A stretch of DNA of 64,000 bases, from positions 5,078,511-5,142,510 of the forward strand of contig NC_033629.1 in NCBI RefSeq assembly GCF_001540865.1, given 5' to 3'. This document shows positions 33,594-44,803 of this stretch, piece by piece. The notes under the pieces were generated by a model. That model saw nothing but the letters and a program-made list of their open reading frames with translations, was not told where the DNA came from and searched no databases. A program made the translations under genes and the position numbers. The stretch comes from Ananas comosus. Its lineage: Eukaryota > Streptophyta > Magnoliopsida > Poales > Bromeliaceae. Positions within the stretch are counted from its first letter, which is position 1. The number at the start of each line of letters is the position of its first letter.

Positions 33594-33860
33594 ATTGACC
33601 AGGGCTGACTGTGCGCACTGGTGTTGGAATCCGGCCAGGCGTTTCTAAGTGAAGGCAACCTACATGGCGTTATGTGAGGGGGCACGAGGGACGCTCGTGC
33701 AAGCAAGTTGTGACAACTCCGTATACCTTTAAAAGTGAAAGTCTTCTGTTGGCTCGTCTCCAAAAAAAAGGTCTCTGACTGTAGATAATCTCCTAAAAAG
33801 AGAATGGACTGGTAACACGACCTGTGTACTGTGTGGGACGGCAGAAGAAACCGTGTCACC
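33594..33860 (+). pseudogene. LINE remnant encoding the zf-RVT domain after reverse transcriptase
   Basis: On the plus strand two frames joined by a slip at the A-run near 33762 read FxVKATYMALCEG, then KVKVFCWLVSKK, then SLTVDNLLKREWTGNTTC followed by VLCGTAEETV. This matches the zinc-binding region downstream of plant LINE reverse transcriptases (zf-RVT, with a CxxC pair and an upstream KxFCW motif). In-frame stops and the slip show it is dead. Neither RT nor endonuclease is nearby, so only the extreme C-terminal coding part remains. Confidence 0.7.
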
Positions 33861-33869
33861 TGTTAGTTA

Positions 33870-35589
33870 GGATATGAAATATTTTCGAATAAATTAAAAC
33901 AAATAAATTTACTTTTAAAAAATTTAATTTTCTAGATAAATATGATTAATAAATTTATGTTGATTTGAGATAACTATTAAAGTTGTTATTGATAGACCTA
34001 TTTTTTAACAAAAAAAATTCCATTCCATTTGCGAAAATAGAAAAAAAATTCATATTTATCTAAATTTCTACTAACTGAAAGATATCTATTGTAGAATATT
34101 TTTCACAGGCCCCCCGTAAAAGAATATTCCATACTCTGGAACGTCAAACTTTCTGGAAGGTATGTTTTCTGGGATTCTAAAATTGCAGAATCAGTAGCAA
34201 ACTATTGTGCTATTGTATGTTTTTGTCGCGCGTTCAACGGAATGCCGCATTGATCATTTTGCATTGTTGCTGTCCCTAACAGCATAGGATTATGCATGAA
34301 TGATTTGAACTCGATGTTCGAGGTCCAGGAACCCCTCAGTTGGGATTTTATAGTGATCGACATGTAAACGGTGGGTTATGTGCATAGTATAGGTGATTTT
34401 TGGCTTCGTTTTCGCGGACAGGTTTGGCTATCGGATGCAGTGGTAGGGTAGCCTCGTTGGCTGGTTGGGATCTCGCTGGTGTGAATCACGGACCAGTGAA
34501 TGACCCTAGGTGGTTTACGTAACCAAAAACGGCAATTTTTGGGAACCCGGTAAGGTGAATTTTGAAGTTTTCGCACCCGCATCACGCCACTCAGTGTGCG
34601 ACTATCCCAACACCCAAAAGTGAGTGTTTTGGGACAACAAGGGTGGTCGTTTGACCCACGGAGTGTTTTAAAACATTTCGAGGCTTAATGGGAATCCCAA
34701 AATGCTAAGATCAGGCAATTTCGGGCGCGGTTTCATGTCGCACGAGTTGCTGCTATTTGTAGCAGGGTAGGAGACTCATTGGCTGGTTTTAGTGTGAGGT
34801 TTGACACCTCTGGTCGCAGCAAGAAGGCTGCGGGTGGTTCTGGTGCTGAAATGGGTATCCCAGGGTCCAAACCGGTGATTTCCAGGATCTCCGACGCACT
34901 ACTTGTGTAGTTGCCCCAATAGTATTAAAAAATGATATGTTGGGACAGAGGGCGAGGTAGTATAGGTGTGGGACTCATTTTGGGACACCTTGTGGGTTAG
35001 GGTGACGTTCCAACGAGTCGGTGCGACAATCGGGCGATCTTTCAGTGACCGTGAAACGAGACCTGGAAATCTGATTGTTCACATGTTTGGATTCACTTAG
35101 ACTCATATCTTATATAATTAGCAGATTTGAGCTAATTATGATTTTGGATGGGACTTTGTATAGGTCTGGACCGTGACGGAGGCATCGACAGGGTGTCGAC
35201 GACCCGATTTTATTCTACAGTAGAGATAGGTACTTCGATCCGAAATCGGTAAAGTGGTGCCTACTCAATGATTTCTATCCCTATTATCTCTTTTCATTTA
35301 CTTGATACTGGTTGAGGTTTCATACACCACTTGACTTCATAACTGGTTGCTCTACGTTTGCTTCTATCTTGTATTAACATGATTTAGTGGTAGAGCGGTG
35401 TTCCTTTGTGATTTAGTTATCTATTGTATGATTATAGTAGATGACCTTGACATTAGTAACTTTTTAGTTGGTGACACTTTTAATTATCTAGTTTGAGCTA
35501 TCTATCATTTCACATGACATTAGTTAACCTTGTTGTCGGTGGCACTTCTATTTGTATATGCATGATTTGATATTTGTAGACCTTGTGGT
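33870..35589. other. unclassified repeat-like sequence, moderate GC
   Basis: It has no intact frame. It is richer in GC than the regions around it and has phrases such as ATCGACATGTAAACGGTGGG that read like the non-coding part of a gypsy element. It continues beyond the Copia LTR at 37367-38440, implying one older element split by the LTR. Repeated TTGACATTAGTTGACCT and GGTGACACT phrases (35450-35590 and 37370-37460) support the continuity. Confidence 0.35.
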
Positions 35590-37366
35590 TGGTTAGATGT
35601 ATGCCCTAGAAGCCAACCAGGCTGACACATGTATTCTTTCTAGAACAAAAATTTGTATTTGACTTTAAAATATTATGAATAAATTTGGGTTATTATTTCC
35701 ATTCATGTTGTGTATGTGTCCATGAATCGTCCAAGGAATTAATAAGATGATGACATATATTCTCAAGAGTTGAGAATTTGAGACATGTGTCATTGGTGGT
35801 TAATTCCTAAGTGCTCCCGATCAATGGATCATCACGGGGACGGTGATTGATCCAATGAGATTGGTGCATAGGTCGCTTCCCTTTTGGGGAGACGAGTCTC
35901 GAGTCGACAGTGTGGGGACACTGAAGCGAATATGCAGGTGGTTGTTAGAGAACAAGGGTACCGAGCGTGACCAACGCGAGAAGTCACTTGGATGTCTACT
36001 CACTCGTCAGTGACTTACTCAATTGTTGCAGTAGTGTGACTGGTCCTTTGACCTGCGGTGCCTTAGCTATTCACAATGAGGTTACTGTAGTTTGACTGTA
36101 CATACACTTAGTCCCTAGCCATTCGGGTCCTTGCGGTGCATGTTGGCTGCAGTAGGTTCATTGTAGGAATAGGGTGCGCACTTAGATGGAATCTATCTCC
36201 CTTGGTAGATAGGGGTGTTAGTCCTATGTGATTTATGAGACCGAGTTTAGAAGACCTTGGCCAGGGCAGAATAAATAGCGAAAAAGGGTTTCCGATATTA
36301 GAAACTCGAGTCGAATAAATTTAACATATGACAGACGATGGGGTTTGACGAGTTATTCCATAACCTCCGTCTAATCGGGACTCGTGATAGAAGGATTGTA
36401 TCACACGGTAACTGCACCAAGAGGTTCAGTATTCTATTCTACTGGAAAGCCACTACATGCTGCTAGGCGTCACTGGTGGATTGTGAGACTCGTGAGAATT
36501 GTCTAGATGATCGATAATTCTCATTGGGCTGAGTTGGAATTGTTTCGATCCACTGAAAAGAGTTTCAGTGATATTGTTGATAGTGATCAAAATATATCTC
36601 ACTACCAGATAGAATAAAACCTATGGGGTCACACACATAAGAGGTTGTGATTGATCGAATAGTTAGATCGCGATTATTGAATCGCCGGAGGACCTAATTC
36701 TCAATATAATGATAATTGGACTAATTTGTAATTGTTACAAATTAGTGGTATTAAGGTGTAAATGTTATAAGAGAGGACTTACTAATAGTTAGTAAATTAT
36801 AAGAGGACTTATGTGCAAATGTTGCATTATTAATTTGATAAGATCAAATTAATATAAAATTCAAGTCGAATCAAATTAGGATTTGATCGATCTAACCAAT
36901 TAAGGAAAAGATAAATTTAAATCTAGATTTATACTTATCCTTAATTGTCATTATATTATTAGGAATAGGATTATATTCCTATATATAACATACGGGAGTT
37001 TTTAGAAAACCCTAGCCGTTATCTCTCTTCTCTTCTCTCTTCCATCTTCTAGCAAGAAAGACGTCCTTTTGCAAAGGAGCTACCACCCCGGTGAGGACAT
37101 CGATCAAATCAAGAACCTCGTGTGGATACCTATAGAGGCCGGATGCGTGTACGGCTTCAAGAGAACCGAATTCCACGATCATCAAATTGAGGTGAAGATT
37201 TATCCGCGAAAAAGGTAAAGATTCGATCTTGCTTTTCTCCTTTAATCTTAAAGAACATGAGGGATCCTAATTGCATGGTTTTTGAGATTGGATCTCGAGA
37301 GTTTTCAAAATCAAATTGGTTTGATTTCTTTTTCCGCTGCGTTTTACCGTACGCAATTTTCTAACA
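35590..37366 (+). mobile_element. probable Copia solo LTR, 1.78 kb
   Basis: The left end is TGGTTAGATGTATGCCCTAG, a typical Copia LTR opening with one extra base relative to TGTTAG. The right end is CGTACGCAATTTTCTAACA. No gag-pol is present. Late in the LTR, TATTCCTATATATAACATAC at about 36975-36994 is a good TATA box, followed by a CT-rich leader at 37020-37050; this is the expected LTR promoter in plus orientation. The 5-bp duplication is not clean (GGTTG-like on the left, GGTGA on the right). Confidence 0.6.
36979..36989 (+). promoter_or_regulatory. LTR TATA box
   Basis: CTATATATAAC stands about 40 bp before a CT-rich initiator-like stretch (TCTCTCTTCTCTTCTCTC), fitting the U3/R border of the Copia LTR. 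Confidence 0.45.
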
Positions 37367-39185
37367 GGTGACACTGCTAGTAGTATATCGTATGACTTGA
37401 CATTAGTTGACCTGATGGTCGGTGACACTCTTAGATAGAGATTGACCTGATTGGTCGGTGACTCCTGATGGGTTATTCTCTCAACTATTTGCCGATGTTG
37501 GCTGTTGAGCATATTGCATCGATCGCCACAGCTCGTGAGTATTTCACATACACCAGCGGTCTGATCCACCGTAAGAAGGTGTTCTTTTCCAAAAAAATGG
37601 CCGTACATCCGACTCGTGAGCCCTATGAGGTCCCTGTTAGGGTTATATACCAGGTGGGTGAGCAGGATATGGTTTAGCCTGAGGTCTTTAGACCAATATG
37701 GTAGTTGACTTTGTTGTTGGCATTATTAGTCATTGATGCATTGGTGTACTCTCTTGTTCTTTACAATAGCTGATAGTTGTGTCTTGATTGTCAGTTATAG
37801 TCCCTTTCTGATCATTATTGCTACTGTTTTGGTGCTTCTTCTGATTATGCCTATTTGTCGATTACTACACTATCTTACGATAGCGATTATTATTGCATTT
37901 ATTACCAGTTGTTATTCTATTGCTACTGTACCTGATTCACCTGTTTACTATTGTTGATTATCTCTTCCATTTGTCGGTGAGAACAGCTCGCCTTCATCGG
38001 CTTGCAGTACCCACTGCGAGAGAAGAGGTGTTTACATGTTCTCATCCCCCACTATTTTTCAGGTGACGCGAGCGTTGAGGGTTGGGACGGTGCGTGAGGA
38101 CGATACTAGATAGCTGTTTTCTTAATTGGTCCTCATAGACCCATATCTTCCAGTATTTGGTTTAGCTTTCCATATCTCTTAGATTAGTTTAGTTCTTCAC
38201 TTGTTAATGTACATATATAAATGGAAGATGTGAATAATTATTGTTCTGTGATTATTATTGTTTAATAATCATTAGATGTTTGTGTTGTGTGGTTATATGT
38301 ATGCTTGATCTTGTACTATTGTGCTACACCGTGCATGTATAGGGGAGACTCTATCCGTTTGTACAGAAAATTCTTTGTCCATATAGTGGGTCTGTGTACG
38401 TCTGCGGGGTGTTCTTAAAGGTGTTTCATTAAAAAAAATCTACACATTTTTCACTAGTTTTCCTAAAAAGAATTTCCAAAAGAGAATTTTAAAATTATTT
38501 TTCTTTTCGAAAATGCCACTCCCTATCTATCTATAGATAAAATAAAAGCTAAGTTCTTCCGAAGCCTCCCTGCGTTTGGCGGGGGGCTTCAATGGGACCC
38601 CCTTTTTTTTCCCCGGCTCTCTCTCTCTCTCTCTCCCTCCNTTTGCCCTATTTTAATGCATGCACGTCTCATTCAGAATATCTTTTTAATAAATATGCAA
38701 TATTTGATAGATCGATAATGAGTACAATCATATGTCTACGAAATCACAAACAATAAGACATTTGATGAAGCAAAATCGAACTCAGTAGATTTCAAATGGC
38801 ATAAAAAAATTTTCACATTGACTAAATTACTATTAAATATATTATTCTAACATCTAAATAAGAAATTCAATGGTCTCAGTGAAAAGCTCTCAACTCACTT
38901 TTGTTGGAATATTACTTTTGAATCAACAAAATAATTAATGTGCAACTGTTTGTGTGGCTCGGATTTAAAATTGAGATTGGATGGACGGAGATAAATTGAG
39001 TGGTCCATAGCTGGCATGGCACACCCGGTCCAGGCAATTGGTCGGTTGGTGTTGTGTTGCTCAACCAATGGGAAAAAAAAAAGGAAAAAGAAAAGCCAGG
39101 TTGGTGCAACCGTTGGTGGGGATGTCCCGGAGTAGGATTCAGAGCGGTTTTTTTAAAATCCGAATCTAAATTTGGCGGATTTTTA
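37367..39185. other. unclassified repeat flank and AT-rich intergenic
   Basis: Positions 37367-38440 continue the moderate-GC repeat of 33870-35589. Positions 38440-39185 hold a (CT)n tract at 38616-38637, an N at 38641 and sequence with no recognisable gene. Confidence 0.35.
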
Positions 39186-39316
39186 AATTTATTTTTGACA
39201 TTTTTATTCCTCTTATATACTGTTATGATTTTTAGAGGGACATATTTGTGATGACAAAATTAAAAATATAAACAGTTATATAACGATTCTCCAACGATAA
39301 CAAACCAAATGGACAT
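39186..39316. mobile_element. foldback MITE copy, left part, split by Tat element
   Basis: AGAGGGACATATTTGTGAT, AAAATTAAAAATATAAACAG and ACGATTCTCCAACGATAAC match the middle of the 19887-20285 element. The matching right part resumes at 47826 (ATATTTAAAAATATCAGGAC ... GACCTATATAAAATTAACC) to about 47933, after an 8.5-kb retrotransposon insertion. Confidence 0.65.
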
Positions 39317-40056
39317 TGTTCGTAGCCGAAATCCCTGATCCTTGACCCGGTCAAAGACCCTCCTCGAGAAGCGTGTCGGGATGGAAACGGCTTATGGTAC
39401 TGATCCTCGAAGTTTGCACCCTTCGAACGATCAAGCGATTCGGCTGATGAGGGATCAAATCAGCCGGGTTCGAAACCTCTAAAGTAAACTTGGTTCGGCG
39501 GGATGAGCCGAATGTACGGACAGAGTTAGAAACGAGTACGGCCGAAGAGCCGAACTAACAGAAAAGGTGAGAATTGGTAGGCTAGAGGAGCCGAATGCCT
39601 TTATATTGAGTGGAAGGAAGTACAGGGGTCGAGTGTGCCGGATGGCATGCAGACTCGGTTGATCTACTTTACGGGCTACTCCTAGAAAGAACAGTAAATG
39701 TGGGAAAAGAAAAGTTACAGGTAAACTACTCCTAGATAATGCAGGAAATTGCGAGGAACCAAGAGTGGTCTTTTGTTCGTAGGGAAAAAGACCCATTTTT
39801 TAGGGCGTTATTGACCTATTTATAGATCGCCCCTTGATAAGTTATTGCTCTTACACGATCGGCTACTATCTCCTAATATCCCGGACCACCTCCAGCCGAT
39901 CGGAACCGCATGCAACTGCTTGCGGTTACTGTAACTTCCTTCAATTGGCGCGACGGTTTACTTTAAAACTTTTCCGGTGCTCCTGGTGCACGGTCAGATT
40001 GATGCCTTTGAAGGGAATACCGGCGTACCACTTGTCCGCACCTAATTGGCTCAACA
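39317..40056 (-). repeat. Tat element LTR (3' LTR in sense orientation)
   Basis: It starts TGTTCGTAGCCGAAATCCC and ends TAATTGGCTCAACA, 740 bp, and is the same length as its partner at 47081-47820. The purine-rich AGGGGCAAT beside it on the minus strand is the likely polypurine tract. Confidence 0.92.
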
Positions 40057-40628
40057 ATTGCCCCTCGACAGCTTTCGAAGTAACTCTTCGGTAGCTGGCG
40101 TAATCCGAGGTGCGATTACTTTTCAAACTCTTGGTACGGTTTCGTCTCAACCGTCCACTTTTTTTGCTGCCGAAATCCCGCCATCGTTTCAATAACAAGC
40201 GCGATCCGAGGCATGGTTCTCGATCCGATCAGATTCAAATTCTCTGTACGAGTAACTGACGTACTCCGAGGCATGACCCTCTGTACTGTTCAATCTTAGC
40301 CGCCCATTTCTTTCCTACGACTCCGATCTCGCTCCCTATTTTTGTCTCATATGCGGCATTAATTAGGTTATCTTAATTACCGTCGTCTATTCATCATTAT
40401 AGCCGACCTCAGAACTCACTTCGATGCGACGGTTCGCCGCGACGGCCTTTTCTTCTTCCCTAAACTTCTCATTCCCTTTGTCTTTTCTATCCCCTTTTTA
40501 TTTCTTCCTCGTCTTCTTCGGCGAAACTTCTCTTTCGCTACTCTTTACTTCTTCTTCGTCTTCTCTGATTTCTTTTAATCTTCATCTTTCATTCACACTC
40601 ATTCGATAGTTTCTTTTCGCTTCGAGTA

Positions 40629-43600
40629 ATGGTGCCGCTCCCGCCTTTACCTACTCGTCCTTCGCTGGATTATACTTTACTTAAACCATATCTCTCTTTA
40701 GACCCCACTAGATTAACCTTGGGTCCCTCCTTTACTAAAGATCCAACTCCTGATGATTTTCCTAACTCCAATGATGGTCTTCCATTAATGGCTAAATCCA
40801 TTCATCTTCACTCCTGGTATTCCTCGACTTTGACAGGAAAAAGTCTTCGAACTTGGCCGAGTGTTTCAGATGATTACTTGGATTGGTTGGACCGAGTGGA
40901 GGCTGTTTATGGTAATTCTTAGAAGGAGATCGGGATTTATGAAGCTATTCGGCTATCTAGGAAGCCTCATGTAGCCGACAACCTTCTGTTAGCTTATGCT
41001 CTTTGTTTTTGGTCCCCTGTCTCCAACGTTTTTCTTTTCAGAGGGAGACCTCTTACTCCGACTCTTTTTGACATAGCCGCTATCGTTGGACTGCATCCTC
41101 ATGGAGTTACCATCTCTATGGCTTATAATCCCAATGGCGTGTCTGACTTTGAGGCTCATCTCGACCTCAATGACTTGGCTTACTCCAAGTTCCTCCGTAA
41201 GTTTGCAGGCGAATCCCCTACTCCTGTTACTAGAAAAAAACATACAGCGTTCCTCCTATTTTGGTTATGCCACAATCTCTTCTGCACTCGTTCGCAGAAA
41301 ATCAATCCGGACTTTGTCCCAATCGCCGTTGGTTTATCTAACGGCGATAGATTAGCTCTAGGGCCTTATTTTCTTGCCTTCGTCTATAGGAAAATCTTTG
41401 ATTCCATTAAACCACTACCCTCTGGAGATGGTGTAACAATCAGCTCGGGCTGTGGTGTTTTTTGGTTTTTGCAAATATTTCTGTAAATTTATTTTTATAA
41501 ATTGTGCCGAGAACCTCTAGATCTAGACTCGGCTCCTCATTTTGACTCTTATGGGCTTGCTCTCGGCTGTCCTCAGCCGTTAACATCGGGCCACCCTCTT
41601 TATTTTATCACCTATTTCAAAACTTTTTATGAATCAGATCCTCATTTTCTCGTTTCTCGGTCTTCTCTTACTGATCGTGTCACCGGCCCACCTTGGTTTT
41701 TAGCTAGGTATGAGGTTATTCAAGGTAAAACTGCTTCTTCCCGTGCCGGTGAATATTCAGATATTTGGTACTCTTTTTTGGCTACAAGGGATTTGCACAT
41801 TGGTTTGAAATCGCGCTCGAAACTACTGCCCAGTACTGAGGTTTACTCCCCCCAGTTCGCAGCACGTCAATTTGGATTTACACAAGCAATCCCTGCTCCA
41901 GCCAAGTTCTTTACGGCCAATACTGCCGTTCATCGTCCTCCCACCAAAAGCATAGCCGATGCTGATCGAATTTCGGCCATGGGGAATCGTCTTCGACGTT
42001 TCTTCAAATTATTAAGCTTTAGGCCGAATTGTACAGGAGTAGTAGGTTTCCGCTATACCATTAATTGGGATCGTTTTGTCAATATTACATTCAATTTGTC
42101 TACTTCACAGGCACACCGCAAAACTATTCAACCAATTGGTATGTCTCTTACTTATAGAAAATTTCTTGTTTGACATAATTCCTGCTTATTTATTTTCTGT
42201 TTACAGTGCCTTTTTCAAGCAAATGTCTTCCGGACGATACCGCCGCTTCATCTGTACTACAAGAAGAATCGGAAGAGATTTCCGATCATATCTCCGATAT
42301 CCCTCATTCTTCTGTAATATACCTTGCTTTTCTTTTGATTTTTCTTTTCTTTGTATATGTAATGCTTACTTTTTCTTTTTTGCAGTCAATTCCGGTTTCT
42401 CCGTCAGTCCCAGCTTCAGAGAAAAGGTCGACGGTAACTACACAATCTACTCCTCCGCCGCCTCCAAAGCGGCACAAGTCGGTCGTCAAGAGACCGCATT
42501 CGTATTCCCAACAAACCGAAAGCGCTCCTTCGGCTGACGTTTTAAAGAAAAGAGCCGAAGATGTACCTTCGGTTACGATTCCAGAAAGAAGAGTCGAAGA
42601 AATATCTTCGGCTGATGCTCCAAAAGAAAGAGCCGAAGTATCATCTTCGGTTGCTGAGCAAAGCTCTGTTTCGAACGAGCCGATTGAGATTGAGGTAAAC
42701 CAATTTAGTTATCTGTACTCAATCCTTTTGTTTCTTTATTTATTTATTCTTTTCTCCTAATAAAACAGTCCTCTCCTGAAAGAATCCATTTTGCTCATTC
42801 TTTGAAGACGCAGATGGATAGACAACTCCGTCGTGAAGCTCGCCTCAAAACGAGGGAAGAAGCAGAGAAGAATAGGGCAACTCAAGAAAAGACCCAAGAA
42901 TTGCCAACAAGTGGTGTAGCATTACCTATTTCAATTCCAATGCCAACAACATAAGGAGGAAATGTGAATGCACCTTTGGAAGAAGACGTTGGAGGAACAC
43001 GAACAGAGCCTCACTTGACTCCTGAAGCTTCATCGTCTGTCCCAGAAGATCCTCGATCTGCAACTTTTCACTCTCTCTTAATTTCGAGTCCAAATTCTAA
43101 TGAAGGAGATGATTCGACTACCATTGTAAAGTCGTCAGACACTCAACAATAATTTGATGAGTGTCTACGATTATATAGTCAAGGTCTCCCGTATTTGGCT
43201 CAAAATTCAGAGCAATTTGATCGGCTGTGTGCTCTTTCACTTGACTTGGCCGATCAGTCAGACATCTTTTCTGCTGGTAAATATTTTGTAGAGATTCTAT
43301 TGTCTCAACTTTCTTCTTTTTTATCTCGGCAACAATCTTTGAGTGCTGAATTTTTATCCCTTGATCAACATTTTCATCAAGTTGATCATTGTAAAAATAC
43401 TATACTTGAGGTAGCGGCTCTTATTACCGATGTGAGCCGAGAGGATCAAACTTTAGCAAATCAAGAATTGGCTTTGCAACAGCGAATTTCAACTCTCAAG
43501 AAAGAATTAGCCGCAGCCGAATTAACTCTAGTTCATACTTCTAAGCGTCGGCTCCTCCTACAGGATCAATTGAAGACGAAGAAGAATGAAGGGGTAAAGT

Positions 43601-43725
43601 TTCAAGACAAGCTTACCCAACTTTACAAAGTGCATCCTTTAATGAAACGTAGGAGAAAAATAGCTGAGACTGCCCAAGCTAACTTGATAGCCGAATGGAA
43701 CCAACTCAAGGATTTACTATCTTGA
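40629..43725 (+). pseudogene. plant mobile domain (PMD) gene carried antisense in Tat element, copy 1
   Basis: Inferred exons: 40629-42138, 42207-42313, 42386-42694 and 42769-43725, with consensus introns (ATTG|GTATGT ... TTTACAG and similar) in matching phase. Exon 1 encodes a PMD (aminotransferase-like plant mobile domain), with YEAIRLSRKP, FWSPVSNVFLFRGRPLTPTL, DIAAIVGLHPHGV, AFLLFWLCHN and SSGCGVFWFLQIFL. Exons 2-3 are Pro/Ser/Glu-rich and probably disordered. Exon 4 ends in a Leu/Gln/Lys-rich coiled coil. The gene ends 16 bp from the integrase stop, tail to tail. Stops at 40920-40922 (TGG to TAG versus copy 2), 41484-41486 (CAA to TAA), 42952-42954 and 43150-43152 disrupt it. The last is also present in copy 2, so it may be ancestral or reflect an unrecognised intron. 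PMD proteins of hosts act in transposon silencing; what a retroelement gains from one is unknown. Confidence 0.75.
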
Positions 43726-43741
43726 TTCGGCTTGTAATCCT

Positions 43742-44803
43742 TTAACTCTGACTTTGATTATTCTTCCACATTGATAGGTAATACTGTTTTAGGTACTTTC
43801 CATTGATTGGCTTTTTATTTTCTAACACATCTAGCTTTTTCAAGTAATATGTGTTTCCTCTTGTGATTCTACTGATTTGAAATGGTCCTTCCCAATTTGG
43901 AGACCATTTCCCGTATACTCGGTCTTTTCGACCGATTGGAAAAATAAGCCTAAGAACCAAGTCACCAACTGCAAATGACTTAGCTTTAACTTTTTTATTA
44001 TATGCATTGCGTACTCGGCTTTGATAAGCTTGTAAATGGTTCAATACCATCAACCGAGTTTTATATATTTCTTCCATTTCTTCCTTCATCAAATTACTAT
44101 ATTGATCAGCCGATAGCTCCTTTTGCCTTTCTACTCTTAAAGAAGGGACTGTTATTTCGGCTGGTATCACAGCCTTGTGGCCGTATACTAATTGAAACGG
44201 TGTCATCCCCGTTGCTGTTTTTATTGAAGTTCGGCATGTCCATAATATTTCGGATAACTTTTCATTCCACTTTCTTGGATGTTTTCCGATATGCCGCTTC
44301 ATAAGATTTATAATCACCTTATTTGCTGCCTCAGCTTGTCCATTAGCTTGAGCATAATATGGTGATGAGTGAAGTAACTTGATCTTCCGAGATTCAACGA
44401 ACCGAATGAACTGAGCTCCTGTGAACATTGTTCCTTGATTGGTTGTGATCGTCTCAGGAATCCCAAAGCGATGAATTATTGAGTCTTCAACGAAATCAAT
44501 AATTTCTTTTTGAGTGACCAATCGAGCAGGTTTCACTTCTACCCACTTGGTAAAATAATCAACGGCCACTATTAAAAACTTATGACCAGCCGAAAAATTC
44601 GGCTGAATTTCTCCAATCAAATCCATGGCCCAACCTCGAAAAGGCCACGATTTAATTATAGCATACATCACGGAAGCAGGTCGGCCTAACTTGTTGCTGC
44701 GAGTGCGGCCGATACCCAGGAAACCTTTGCTTTGAGCCGAATGGTTTTTCTGGATAACTCTATCGGCTATGACGTTCATCTTGTCGGTTATGATAGTAAT
44801 CAT
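43742..44803 (-). CDS. Tat integrase, copy 1
   Basis: A frame of 353 codons lies in the 3' half of the element. The catalytic core begins WPFRGWAMDLIGEIQPNF, a Tat-type signature, with the first Asp in AMDLIGE. The second acidic position reads TTNQGTMF here, where copy 2 encodes TTDQG: the catalytic Asp has become Asn. The third, Glu, is in NGQAEAANKV. A C-terminal region (GDLVLRLIF, WSPNWEGPFQISRI) follows. The N-terminal HHCC zinc domain and everything upstream in pol are missing; the frame begins with a short MITIITDKMNVIADRV leader overlapping the end of gag. It is probably inactive. Confidence 0.85.
   Translation of the reverse strand: MITIITDKMNVIADRVIQKNHSAQSKGFLGIGRTRSNKLGRPASVMYAIIKSWPFRGWAMDLIGEIQPNFSAGHKFLIVAVDYFTKWVEVKPARLVTQKEIIDFVEDSIIHRFGIPETITTNQGTMFTGAQFIRFVESRKIKLLHSSPYYAQANGQAEAANKVIINLMKRHIGKHPRKWNEKLSEILWTCRTSIKTATGMTPFQLVYGHKAVIPAEITVPSLRVERQKELSADQYSNLMKEEMEEIYKTRLMVLNHLQAYQSRVRNAYNKKVKAKSFAVGDLVLRLIFPIGRKDRVYGKWSPNWEGPFQISRITRGNTYYLKKLDVLENKKPINGKYLKQYYLSMWKNNQSQS

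Noticed and set aside
33533..33859. Minus-strand frame of 108 codons
   Set aside because: The opposite strand carries the zf-RVT-like LINE tail, which explains the open frame.
37468..37957. Short plus-strand frames right of the Copia LTR
   Set aside because: Composition and neighbours suggest old repeat sequence; no domain or splice context was found.
39834..40198. Frames in the left Tat LTR
   Set aside because: They lie within LTR and leader sequence and differ between the two LTRs; no coding signal.
43195..43725. The coiled-coil frame as a separate gene
   Set aside because: It continues the frame of PMD exon 4 and is separated from it only by a stop; both copies have the same layout.
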